The notes beneath the pieces are model-generated. The model saw nothing but the letters and a program-made list of their open reading frames with translations, did no database searches and was not told the DNA's origin. The position numbers and the translations under genes are program-made. From JAKSSE01 sp045597645 (GTDB lineage: Bacteria; Bacillota; Clostridia; Lachnospirales; Lachnospiraceae), in contig JAZLKM010000057.1 in NCBI GenBank assembly GCA_045597645.1, positions 1 through 46,520 on the forward strand: 46,520 bases of DNA, read 5' to 3'. Positions 15,617-23,356 of this stretch are shown in pieces (within the stretch, counting starts at the first letter, position 1; each line of letters starts with the position of its first letter).

Positions 15617-18046
15617 ATGACCAGACAGGAATTTGCAGAATATTGCAAGCAAAAAATTAGATATGTGGATGGAGCCACAGGGACCAACCTACAGAAGGTA
15701 GGACTCCCGGTGGGCGTATGCCCTGAGGCGTGGATACTTGAAAATCCGGATTCTATATTGAACCTTCAGGCAGCCTACGCTAAGGCAGGCACTAATATTG
15801 TCTATGCGCCTACATTTACAGCCAACAGAATCAAGCTTGAGGAGTATGGCCTTCAGGATAATCTTGAAAGCATGAATGCCAAGCTTGTAGAACTATCCAA
15901 AAAAGCAGTGGGCGCAAGCGCACTTGTAGCAGGCGATATTACCATGACTGGAAAGCAGCTTTTCCCATTAGGTGATTTGCCATTCGAAGAGCTTGTTGAC
16001 GTATATAAGGAGCAGATAAAAGTAATAGCTGACGCAGGCGCGGATCTTTTAGTTGTTGAGACGATGATGAGCTTGCAGGAATGCAGGGCAGCCGTGATTG
16101 CGGCACATGAGATCTGCGATCTGCCGGTGATGGTTACTCTGACTTTTAATGACGACGGCCGTACGCTCTATGGAACCGACCCGCAGACGGCTGCCATTGT
16201 GCTTGATGCGATGGGAGTTGACGCAATTGGTGTCAATTGTTCATCTGGTCCTATGCAGATGGTACCTATTGTGGAAAAGATGGCCTGTCGTACGAGCCTG
16301 CCTATCATTGCAAAACCAAATGCTGGAATGCCAGAGCTCGTGGATGGTAAGACAGTATATGCGATGACTCCGGAGGAGTTCGCAACCGCAGGAACTAAGC
16401 TGGTAGCTGCGGGAGCTACTATTTTGGGTGGATGCTGCGGCACTACACCAGAGCATATAAAGGCACTGGTTGAGGCAACGAATGATATGCCTTTTGCAAA
16501 TAGAGAGGTAAAATCAAAACGTGTTTTAACTTCGGAGAGGAAGTTTGTAGATATTATCCTGGGTGGCACATTTAATGTGGTAGGCGAGAGGATTAATCCT
16601 ACAGGTAAAAAGAAACTGCAGGAGGAGCTTCGCGCAGGAAGGCTGGATATGGTGAGGGACTTCGCCAGATCACAGGAGGAGAATGGAGCTGCAATTCTTG
16701 ATGTAAATATGGGTACCAATGGCATTGATGAGAAGCAGATGATGCTTGATGCTGTTGCTGAGGTGTCATCAATAGTTGACTGTCCATTATGCATAGATTC
16801 CAGTCATGTGGATGTAATTGAGGCAGCGCTTCGCAATTATCCTGGTCGCGCGATTATCAACTCCATATCAAACGAGGCGGGCAGATGCGATGCACTTATG
16901 CCGCTGGCTAAAAAGTATGGTGCAATGTTTGTCCTGTTACCGCTGGATGACGAGGGTATTCCAGAGACTATAGAGAAAAAACATCAGATAATAGACGACA
17001 TTATAGCTAAGGCCAAGGAGTATGGTCTTACTATGGAGGATATTGTAGTTGACGGACTTGTGGCTACAGTAGGCGCGAACCCTATGGCAGCCAGAGAGTG
17101 CTATGCTACAATAGAGCATTGCAGCAAAGACCTGAATCTGCCGACCATCTGCGGCTTGTCTAACATCTCATTTGGTATGCCTAATAGGCAGTTTGTAAAT
17201 ACAGCCTTTTTAGTTACTGCTATTAGCAAAGGTCTTTCGATGGCTATAGCTAATCCCAGCCAGGATTTGCTTATGAATTTGGCGTTTGCAACAGATTTGC
17301 TGGAGGCGAAGGAAGATGGGGCTTCGAGATATCTTGAACGCATGGAAAAGGTAGGAGATGTAAAGCTCACTACTTCTTCCAATACCGCAGGTCAAGAGGC
17401 GGTCGCTTCCAATGATGATCCGATAAAATCTGACCCGGTATACCAGTGTGTGCTGAAGGGGAACAAGTCTGCCATTGTCGATGAATTAAAAAAGAAGGTG
17501 GCAGATGGCATGGCCCCTGGAGATATCATCAATACCTATCTGGTTCCTGCCATAGGTGAGGTGGGCAATCTATATGATCAGAAAAAGTATTTCCTGCCAC
17601 AGCTTATTGGCGGCGCAAATGCAATGCAGGAGGGAATGACATACCTCGAGCCTATGCTGGCCTCCGGTGAGGCAGAAAAGGGTGAGACAATAGTTTTTGC
17701 CACTGTTGAAGGTGATATACATGATATTGGTAAGAACCTTGTAGTGCTCATGCTTAAAAACTATGGCTATGATGTGCATGATCTGGGTAAGGATGTGCCA
17801 GCAGATGTGATTGTAGCCAAGGCAAAGGAGCTTGATGCCAAGGTGATTGGACTTTCAGCTCTAATGACCACAACTATGATGAGAATGAAAGAGGTCGTAG
17901 ACCTGGCAAGAAAGGAGAACTGCACTGCGAAGATTATCGTCGGTGGCGCTGCAATCACACCCAGCTTTGCTGATGAAATAGGTGCAGATGGCTACAGCAC
18001 TGATGCAGCCGATTGTGTAAAACTAGTGCAGAAACTTTTGGGATAA
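15617..18046 (+). CDS. metH: B12-dependent methionine synthase, short form
   Basis: It transfers the methyl group of methyltetrahydrofolate to homocysteine through cobalamin. Domain order in 809 residues: homocysteine/zinc domain (about 1-290, zinc cysteines C208, C273 and C274 in GGCCGTTPEH); pterin-binding domain (about 310-560, INPTGKKKLQEEL, LDVNMGTNGIDE); B12 cap and B12-binding domains (about 600-809). The cobalamin ligand motif DxHxxG is D700-I-H702-DIG705 in VEGDIHDIGKNLV. The protein stops there: the C-terminal AdoMet-dependent reactivation domain of E. coli MetH (about 1200 residues) is missing. A separate activation protein, not in this window, would be expected. AGAAAGG precedes ATG 15617. 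azlC begins one base after the stop. Confidence 0.92.
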   Translation: MTRQEFAEYCKQKIRYVDGATGTNLQKVGLPVGVCPEAWILENPDSILNLQAAYAKAGTNIVYAPTFTANRIKLEEYGLQDNLESMNAKLVELSKKAVGASALVAGDITMTGKQLFPLGDLPFEELVDVYKEQIKVIADAGADLLVVETMMSLQECRAAVIAAHEICDLPVMVTLTFNDDGRTLYGTDPQTAAIVLDAMGVDAIGVNCSSGPMQMVPIVEKMACRTSLPIIAKPNAGMPELVDGKTVYAMTPEEFATAGTKLVAAGATILGGCCGTTPEHIKALVEATNDMPFANREVKSKRVLTSERKFVDIILGGTFNVVGERINPTGKKKLQEELRAGRLDMVRDFARSQEENGAAILDVNMGTNGIDEKQMMLDAVAEVSSIVDCPLCIDSSHVDVIEAALRNYPGRAIINSISNEAGRCDALMPLAKKYGAMFVLLPLDDEGIPETIEKKHQIIDDIIAKAKEYGLTMEDIVVDGLVATVGANPMAARECYATIEHCSKDLNLPTICGLSNISFGMPNRQFVNTAFLVTAISKGLSMAIANPSQDLLMNLAFATDLLEAKEDGASRYLERMEKVGDVKLTTSSNTAGQEAVASNDDPIKSDPVYQCVLKGNKSAIVDELKKKVADGMAPGDIINTYLVPAIGEVGNLYDQKKYFLPQLIGGANAMQEGMTYLEPMLASGEAEKGETIVFATVEGDIHDIGKNLVVLMLKNYGYDVHDLGKDVPADVIVAKAKELDAKVIGLSALMTTTMMRMKEVVDLARKENCTAKIIVGGAAITPSFADEIGADGYSTDAADCVKLVQKLLG

Positions 18047-18047
18047 A

Positions 18048-18782
18048 ATGAGCAAATCAGGATATGGGAAGGCGTTTAAGAAGGCATTTCCCTTTACAAT
18101 CCCGGTATTGACCGGATATTTATTTATAGGAATAGCCTTTGGCGTTCTAATTCAAAACATTGGCTACAATGCGTTTTTTGCTGGGCTTATGAGCCTTACA
18201 ATCTATGCAGGCAGTGGTCAGTATCTTCTTGTCGACCTTTTGGCCAACGGTACGTTCTGGGCCACGGCTCTCATGATGGAGCTTTTGCTGCATGTACGTC
18301 AGATTTTCTACGGGCTATCAATGTTTGATAAGTTCTCAGGTATGGGCATCAAGAAGATTTATATGATGTTTGCATTGACGGACGAGACCTATTCACTTTT
18401 GTATGCGACACCAGTGCCTGAAGATGTGGATGAGAAGAAATTCTACTTCGCTATCTCTGTATTGGATCAGAGCTACTGGATTATGGGGTCAATCATTGGA
18501 GCACTTGCGGGATCATTAATACCGGAAAATCTCACCAGAGGAATAGATTTTGCTATGACAGCCCTGTTCATTGTCATATTGGTGGAGCAGTGGTCTGTAA
18601 AGGAGAGAAGACCTGCGGCAGCAACAGGGATGATAATTGCGATTATCAGCCTTGTGATATTTGGACCTAAGAATTTCATACCACCAGCAATGGCAGTTAT
18701 AATAGGCCTGCTCCTGCTGTACAGAAAATTGAGCTGGTTTGGATACGGAGCTAAGGAAGGAGGGACTGACGATGCCGAGTAA
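18048..18782 (+). CDS. azlC: AzlC-family branched-chain amino-acid exporter subunit
   Basis: This 244-residue membrane protein forms, with AzlD, a proton-linked exporter that in Bacillus effluxes branched-chain amino acid analogues. The family signature lies near the N-terminus: FPFTIPVLTGYLFIGIAFG, followed by FAGLMSLTIYAGSGQYLLVDLLANG and LLHVRQIFYGLSM. Several hydrophobic helices follow, ending with IAIISLVIFGPKNFIPPAMAVIIGLLLLY. The start ATG comes one base after the metH stop. The last 11 bases overlap azlD, the usual tandem arrangement. The substrate here is inferred from family and could be another amino acid. Confidence 0.9.
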   Translation: MSKSGYGKAFKKAFPFTIPVLTGYLFIGIAFGVLIQNIGYNAFFAGLMSLTIYAGSGQYLLVDLLANGTFWATALMMELLLHVRQIFYGLSMFDKFSGMGIKKIYMMFALTDETYSLLYATPVPEDVDEKKFYFAISVLDQSYWIMGSIIGALAGSLIPENLTRGIDFAMTALFIVILVEQWSVKERRPAAATGMIIAIISLVIFGPKNFIPPAMAVIIGLLLLYRKLSWFGYGAKEGGTDDAE

Positions 18783-19107
18783 TATCACTTTGGGTCACAC
18801 CCTTCTTATAATGGCGATATGCGTGTTTAGCGTTTTTATCACAAGAGCGTTGCCATTTATTATATTTTCCAAGGGGAAGGTTCCTAAGATCGTTAAATAT
18901 ATCGGTGATGTGTTACCACCGGCAGTCATTGCACTTCTTGTGGTTTATTGCTATAAGGCGGTGGATGTCACTGCTAAGCCTTTTGGCGCGCCGGAGTTTA
19001 TTGCCGGGATAGTGACTGCGGGATTACACATGTGGAAGAGAAATAATTTCCTGAGCATAGGAGTCGGCACCATTCTCTATATGGTGCTTATACAAGTTGT
19101 GTTCTAG
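18772..19107 (+). CDS. azlD: AzlD-family exporter subunit
   Basis: This is the small partner of AzlC, 111 residues if it begins at ATG 18772, which has a strong AAGGAGGG site (18755-18762) upstream; an earlier in-frame ATG at 18739 lies inside azlC and lacks such a site. The protein has three or four hydrophobic segments (TLLIMAICVFSVFITRALPFII, YIGDVLPPAVIALLVVYCYK, FLSIGVGTILYMVLIQVVF). ITRALPFIIF is the characteristic N-terminal block. Overlap with azlC implies coupled translation and stoichiometric assembly. lysA follows after 14 bases. Confidence 0.9.
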   Translation: MPSNITLGHTLLIMAICVFSVFITRALPFIIFSKGKVPKIVKYIGDVLPPAVIALLVVYCYKAVDVTAKPFGAPEFIAGIVTAGLHMWKRNNFLSIGVGTILYMVLIQVVF

Positions 19108-19121
19108 AGAGGAGAAAGAAG

Positions 19122-20402
19122 ATGAAGAAACCTTTTGTAACAAAGCAGCAGGTGGAGGAGATTGTAAAGACATATCCTACACCGTTTCATCTCTATGATG
19201 AGGCTGGACTTCGCGCTAATCTTAAGGCAGTGAAGGATGCTTTTTCATGGAATCCTGGATATCGTGAGTATTTTGCGGTAAAGGCTTGTCCGAACCCATA
19301 CCTCATTAACATTATGCGGGAGTATGGCTGCGGTACTGACTGTGCATCAAAGACAGAGCTTATGCTCTCGGATGCACTCGGAGTAAAGGGAGAGGAGATT
19401 ATGTTCTCTTCAAATGATACTCCGGCAGAGGAGTTTGTTCTGGCAGATAAGCTGGGAGCAACCATCAATCTCGATGATTTTACTCATATAGATTTCCTTG
19501 AGAAGTCTATTGGACATATTCCGGAGCGCATTAGCTGCCGCTATAATCCGGGTGGAGTATATGAGATATCCAATGGAATAATGGACAACCCTGGCGAGGC
19601 TAAATACGGCTTTACCCATGAGCAGATAATTGAGGGATTCAAGATTCTTAAGGGAAAAGGTGCAAAGCATTTTGGTGTTCATGCATTTCTTGTGTCAAAT
19701 ACTGTAACTAACGATTACTATCCTACTCTTGCACGCACTCTTTTTGAGCTTATAGTGGAGCTTAAGGAGAAAATCGGATGCAGCATTGAGTTTTTGAACC
19801 TTTCAGGCGGTGTAGGCATCCCGTACAGACCTGAGCAGACTGCTAATGATATTAAAATCATTGGTGAGGGAGTAAGAAAAGCATACGAGGAGATTCTCGT
19901 CCCGGCTGGAATGGGTAATGTGGCTATATATACCGAGATGGGCCGTTTTATGACAGGTCCCTATGGATGTCTCGTTACAAAGGCAATTCATGAAAAGCAC
20001 ACATATCGTGAGTATATTGGTGTAGATGCATGTGCAGTTGACCTTATGCGTCCGGCTATCTATGATGCTTACCATCACATCACTGTTCTAGGCAAAGAAG
20101 ATGAGCCGTGTGATCAGGTGTATGATGTGACAGGTTCACTCTGCGAGAACTGTGATAAGTTTGCGAAAAATAGAAGCCTCCCGAAGATAGAGATGGGTGA
20201 CTATCTTGTAATCCATGACACAGGTGCTCATGGATATTCGATGGGATATAATTACAATGGCAAGCTTAAGCATGCCGAGCTACTTTTGAAGGAGGACGGC
20301 TCTGTCGAGATGATTAGAAGAGCGGAGACTCCGGAAGACTACTTTGCCACACTCAGAGATTTTCCGATTATGGCAAACATGAATTGGAATCCTTTGGCAT
20401 AG
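19122..20402 (+). CDS. lysA: Diaminopimelate decarboxylase
   Basis: This PLP enzyme of the alanine-racemase fold decarboxylates meso-diaminopimelate to lysine, the last step of lysine synthesis. The 426 residues contain PTPFHLYDEAGLR, the cofactor lysine K54 in YFAVKACPNP, GTDCASKTEL, the phosphate-binding LNLSGGVGIPYRPEQ and the dimer-interface cysteine C341 in TGSLCENCDKF. The C-terminal beta-barrel ends with MGDYLVIHDTGAHGYSMGYNYNG. It is somewhat divergent from Bacillus LysA; related fold-III decarboxylases act on ornithine, arginine or carboxynorspermidine, but the CENCD block favours the LysA group. GAGAGGAGAAAG precedes ATG 19122. A terminator follows. Confidence 0.85.
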   Translation: MKKPFVTKQQVEEIVKTYPTPFHLYDEAGLRANLKAVKDAFSWNPGYREYFAVKACPNPYLINIMREYGCGTDCASKTELMLSDALGVKGEEIMFSSNDTPAEEFVLADKLGATINLDDFTHIDFLEKSIGHIPERISCRYNPGGVYEISNGIMDNPGEAKYGFTHEQIIEGFKILKGKGAKHFGVHAFLVSNTVTNDYYPTLARTLFELIVELKEKIGCSIEFLNLSGGVGIPYRPEQTANDIKIIGEGVRKAYEEILVPAGMGNVAIYTEMGRFMTGPYGCLVTKAIHEKHTYREYIGVDACAVDLMRPAIYDAYHHITVLGKEDEPCDQVYDVTGSLCENCDKFAKNRSLPKIEMGDYLVIHDTGAHGYSMGYNYNGKLKHAELLLKEDGSVEMIRRAETPEDYFATLRDFPIMANMNWNPLA

Positions 20403-20444
20403 TTCGCAAATTCGGATACAATCAAATAGGAAAAAAGTACCAGA

Positions 20445-20482
20445 AAGTCCTCTTGAGATATTGTCTTGAGAGGGCTTTTTTT
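20445..20482 (+). terminator. Intrinsic terminator after lysA
   Basis: A 14-bp stem pairs 20445-20458 (AAGTCCTCTTGAGA) with 20464-20477 (TCTTGAGAGGGCTT), with three G-U pairs and a 5-base loop. Its base runs into a T stretch ending at 20482. The 3' half overlaps a predicted promoter for the next gene. Confidence 0.8.
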
Positions 20483-20489
20483 GTATAAT
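20461..20489 (+). promoter_or_regulatory. Sigma-A promoter overlapping the lysA terminator
   Basis: A perfect TATAAT at 20484-20489 lies 17 bases downstream of TTGTCT (20461-20466, four of six matches to TTGACA). The -35 box falls in the loop and 3' arm of the lysA terminator, and the -10 follows its T-tract directly. Expected start is near 20496, about 64 bases before the DUF2225 start codon. Confidence 0.65.
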
Positions 20490-20559
20490 GTGATAGATTG
20501 TGCGTAGACTATGGCTACGCGAGGAAAATAAGAAAAAATATAGAAAAAAGGGGTCAGAA

Positions 20560-21447
20560 ATGGGATTATTATCCGGTTTTGAGAAGTATGGAATAACACC
20601 GCAGGACGAGAAAACGCTGTATTCAAAAGCGGCTCCTGCTCAAGAGAAAAAGGAAGCTAAGCCAAGCGCACAAGAGGTTGCGACAGATGCTTCGGTTGAG
20701 ACTAAATCAGAGCGTGAAATAGAAGCAGGTTTTTTGTTTGACAAAGTGGTGAGATGCCCTGTGTGTGATAAGCCTTTTAAGACTAAGCTTATCAAGAGCA
20801 ACAGACTTAGAAGAATGGAGCCTGATGCGGACTTAAGGCCTAACTATGATGGTATCGATTCAATAAAGTATGATATATGCTCATGTCCAAATTGCGGATA
20901 TACCGCGATGAACCGATATTTTGAACATTTGTCAAGCCTTCAGATTAAGCTCATAAAGGAGAGCATCTGCTCTAATTTTGAGCCAACAATATCTACACCA
21001 CCAGATATTTACACTTATCCGGAGGCGATAGACAGGTACAAGGCATCGTTGGCCAACACCATTGTGAAGCATGGCAAGACAAGTGAAATAGCGTACACCT
21101 GCCTCAAGATTGCATGGCTTATGAGGACGTACATTCCTATGATGCCGGAGGCGACAGAGGTAGAGATTGCCCGCAAAAACGATATGATTGCAGATCAGAG
21201 AGAGGCGTATGAGCAGGCCTACGAGGGATTTGTTAAAGCGATAAGTAATGAGAGCTACCCAATAGCAGGCATGGATCAGCATACGCTTGACTTCATGTTG
21301 GCCAATATGGCAATGGAGCTTGGAAAAATTGATGTGGCAGCGAAGCTTATATCAGGAATACTGGTTTCTACCACTGCGCCATCCAAGATGAAGGATAAAG
21401 CGCTGGATATGAAACAGACTATACTTGCTGCTCTTAGAAAAAAATAA
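20560..21447 (+). CDS. DUF2225 zinc-ribbon-like protein
   Basis: The protein is 295 residues from ATG 20560, which has AAAAGGGG just upstream; an in-frame GTG at 20500 would lie at the transcription start and add a lysine-rich stretch unlikely to be real. Residues 1-55 are a low-complexity, Ala/Glu/Lys-rich linker. DUF2225 follows, with a CPVC pair (C66, C69) and a CSCPNCGYTAMNRYFEHL block (C107, C109, C112), suggesting a metal site. The C-terminal half is helical (IVKHGKTSEIAYTCLKIAWLMR, LDFMLANMAMELGKIDVAAKLI) and looks TPR-like. The biochemical role of this family is unknown. It heads the transcription unit that continues into glutamine synthetase. Confidence 0.8.
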   Translation: MGLLSGFEKYGITPQDEKTLYSKAAPAQEKKEAKPSAQEVATDASVETKSEREIEAGFLFDKVVRCPVCDKPFKTKLIKSNRLRRMEPDADLRPNYDGIDSIKYDICSCPNCGYTAMNRYFEHLSSLQIKLIKESICSNFEPTISTPPDIYTYPEAIDRYKASLANTIVKHGKTSEIAYTCLKIAWLMRTYIPMMPEATEVEIARKNDMIADQREAYEQAYEGFVKAISNESYPIAGMDQHTLDFMLANMAMELGKIDVAAKLISGILVSTTAPSKMKDKALDMKQTILAALRKK

Positions 21448-21455
21448 TTACAGAT

Positions 21456-21480
21456 CAGTGGGAAGTAGAAGAGCCCGCTG
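21456..21480 (+). other. Hairpin in the glutamine synthetase leader
   Basis: CAGTGGG (21456-21462) pairs with CCCGCTG (21474-21480), seven pairs with one G-U, around an 11-base purine-rich loop. No T-tract follows, so it is not a terminator by itself. It is of interest because ANTAR proteins act on leader RNA hairpins and the next-but-one gene encodes one; however, the loop is not the hexaloop of the known ANTAR target. Confidence 0.3.
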
Positions 21481-21523
21481 GTTATAGATAACAAGATGAT
21501 AAGAAGATTTAGGAGGTACAACT

Positions 21524-22777
21524 ATGTATTACAGCGTCAATGACGTGCTTGAGTTCGTTAAAGATAACGACGTCAAGTTCGTAAAGCTGGGCTTTTGCGA
21601 CCTGTTTGGTGTGCAGAAGAACGTTTCAATCATGGTTGACGAGTTAGAGCATGCTTTTGAGCATGGCATTGCTTTTAACCCAACTGGAGTGCAGGGATTT
21701 GGCTACTATGTTGAGACAGACCTGTTGCTTAAGCCTGTGGCATCTACAATGCTGGTACTGCCATGGAGACCGCAGCAGGGCAGAGTAGTACAGCTCTACT
21801 GTGAGATTATGCATCTGGATGGGACGCCATATGAGCTTGATGGCAGGAGGCTCTTAAAGGATGCACTTAAGGCCTGCAATGAAAAGCAGCTCAAGGCTAA
21901 GATGGGCGTAAAGTGTGAGTTTTATCTGTTCAAGACAGATGAGAACGGTGATTCTACTGGAGAGCCTATTGACCAGGGTACATTTCTAGATATTTCTCCG
22001 ATGGACAGAGGTGAGAATGTAAGGCGTGATATATGCTTAACTCTTGAGCAGATGGGAATCGGAATAGAGCGTTCCTTCCATGAGAGAGGTCCGGGACAAA
22101 ATGAGATAGATTTGCGCGACCTCGATGCCATGGCTACCGCTGATAACTACATTACATTCAAGAATGTTGTCAGGTCTATAGCTGCGAGAAGCGGGGTATA
22201 CGCGTCCTTCTTACCTAAGCCAATTCCGGGCAAAAGTGGAAATGGCCTTCACATTAATTTTTCCCTCTATGCAAAGGGAGAGAATCTGTTTGCAAGTGAT
22301 AAGGAGACTATGGATCACTTCCTCGCAGGAATTCTTAACCGTATGCAGGAGATTACGATGGTGCTGAACGCTCAACCGCTAAGCTATGAGCGGTTTGGAG
22401 AGTCAGAGGCTCCTAAATACGTGACATGGTCTACGGAAAATAGACATCAGCTCCTAAAGGTGCCTCAGGCAGATGAAAAAAATGGCAGAGTGGTGCTGCG
22501 CTCGCCAGATGCTTTTATCAATCCGTATATTGGATTTGCAGCACTAATCCGGGCTGGACTGGCAGGAATCGACAACAAGGAAGAGCTTCCACCGGCTGTA
22601 GATGAGAATATCAATCTCATGGATCCGGATGACAGAAAAGCATTGGATACACTTCCAGAGAGTCTGCAGGAGGCTATAAGCTATGCTAGGGCTGGCAAGT
22701 TCCTCGCAGAGACTTTTGGAGAAGAGTTTGTAGAACATTTCATAACTGCAATTGAATCAGGAGTATATCAGGCATAA
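21524..22777 (+). CDS. Glutamine synthetase (short GSI-like, clostridial)
   Basis: It makes glutamine from glutamate, ammonia and ATP, or is a close gamma-glutamyl ligase relative. The 417-residue protein has the GSI N-terminal beta-grasp (VKLGFCDLFGVQKNVSI) and the catalytic domain: EFYLF, DLRDLDAMATADNYITFK, the ATP-site GKSGNGLHINFSLY with H243, ENRHQLLKVP and SPDAFINPYIGFAALIRAGL. It is shorter than typical GSI-alpha (about 440) and no adenylylation loop with Tyr is evident, so it is probably controlled in other ways. AGGAGG lies 7 bases before ATG 21524. The ANTAR regulator begins 2 bases downstream, a pairing known in Clostridia and Lachnospiraceae. Confidence 0.85.
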   Translation: MYYSVNDVLEFVKDNDVKFVKLGFCDLFGVQKNVSIMVDELEHAFEHGIAFNPTGVQGFGYYVETDLLLKPVASTMLVLPWRPQQGRVVQLYCEIMHLDGTPYELDGRRLLKDALKACNEKQLKAKMGVKCEFYLFKTDENGDSTGEPIDQGTFLDISPMDRGENVRRDICLTLEQMGIGIERSFHERGPGQNEIDLRDLDAMATADNYITFKNVVRSIAARSGVYASFLPKPIPGKSGNGLHINFSLYAKGENLFASDKETMDHFLAGILNRMQEITMVLNAQPLSYERFGESEAPKYVTWSTENRHQLLKVPQADEKNGRVVLRSPDAFINPYIGFAALIRAGLAGIDNKEELPPAVDENINLMDPDDRKALDTLPESLQEAISYARAGKFLAETFGEEFVEHFITAIESGVYQA

Positions 22778-22779
22778 CT

Positions 22780-23352
22780 ATGGATAGAGCACTTGTTATT
22801 TGCGATTCGCAAAAGGGTGCAGAATTTTTCCAGAGCTTTCTTACGCAAAATGGTCTGTGTGATGAAGTGACAGTGGTGACTGATGCAGATTCAGGCAGGC
22901 GTAAGATAGCGCAGATGGATTATGACCTGTGCCTAATAAATGCCCCTTTAAAGTCGGAAAATGGCGACGATTTGGCGATTGAGATAGGCGACAAAAATAT
23001 AACTCAGGTAATACTGTTTGTGCCAGGTGAGTATGCAGATGATATATCGGCCAAAGTAGAGAATTTTGGAGTTATTACAGTACCTAAGCCCATAGTCAAA
23101 AGTAACTTATTTAGTGCGGTAAAGCTGGCGGCTGTGACGCAGCACAGGGTGAACATGGCAAGAGCCCAGGCTGATAAGCTGCAGCACAAGCTGGATGAGT
23201 TACGAATTGTGTCAAGAGCCAAGTGTGTGCTAGTGGCGGCGCTCGGCGTCGATGAAGAGGGAGCACACAAATATATTGAGAAAATGGCGATGGATCAGCG
23301 CATGAGCCGCATTGAAATCGCTGAGGATATTTTGCGAACATACGAGGTATAG
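22780..23352 (+). CDS. ANTAR-domain antiterminator with degenerate receiver
   Basis: This 190-residue protein has an N-terminal response-regulator-like domain (1-120) and a C-terminal ANTAR RNA-binding domain (about 128-188: KLQHKLDELRIVSRAKCVLV, then GAHKYIEKMAMDQRMSRIEIAEDIL). ANTAR proteins bind paired hairpins in nascent RNA and prevent termination, mostly in nitrogen-metabolism genes. In the receiver the usual phospho-acceptor Asp is replaced by Asn (N54 in DLCLINAPL), and the acidic pair near the N-terminus is reduced to LVICDS, while the conserved Lys remains (K103 in VPKPI). Phosphorylation-independent control is therefore likely. It sits directly behind glutamine synthetase and is 4 bases from the galactanase gene. 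Confidence 0.85.
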   Translation: MDRALVICDSQKGAEFFQSFLTQNGLCDEVTVVTDADSGRRKIAQMDYDLCLINAPLKSENGDDLAIEIGDKNITQVILFVPGEYADDISAKVENFGVITVPKPIVKSNLFSAVKLAAVTQHRVNMARAQADKLQHKLDELRIVSRAKCVLVAALGVDEEGAHKYIEKMAMDQRMSRIEIAEDILRTYEV

Positions 23353-23356
23353 AAAC

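Noticed and set aside
16168..16794. Minus-strand open frame of 208 codons within metH
   Set aside because: It lies opposite well-conserved MetH domains, has no ribosome site and no recognisable family features.
20500..20559. Upstream GTG start adding 20 residues to the DUF2225 protein
   Set aside because: It would begin only a few bases after the predicted transcription start and has no ribosome site; ATG 20560 has AAAAGGGG.
21448..21523. Classical ANTAR two-hexaloop antiterminator before glutamine synthetase
   Set aside because: One hairpin is present, but its loop has 11 bases, no second stem is evident and no terminator follows.
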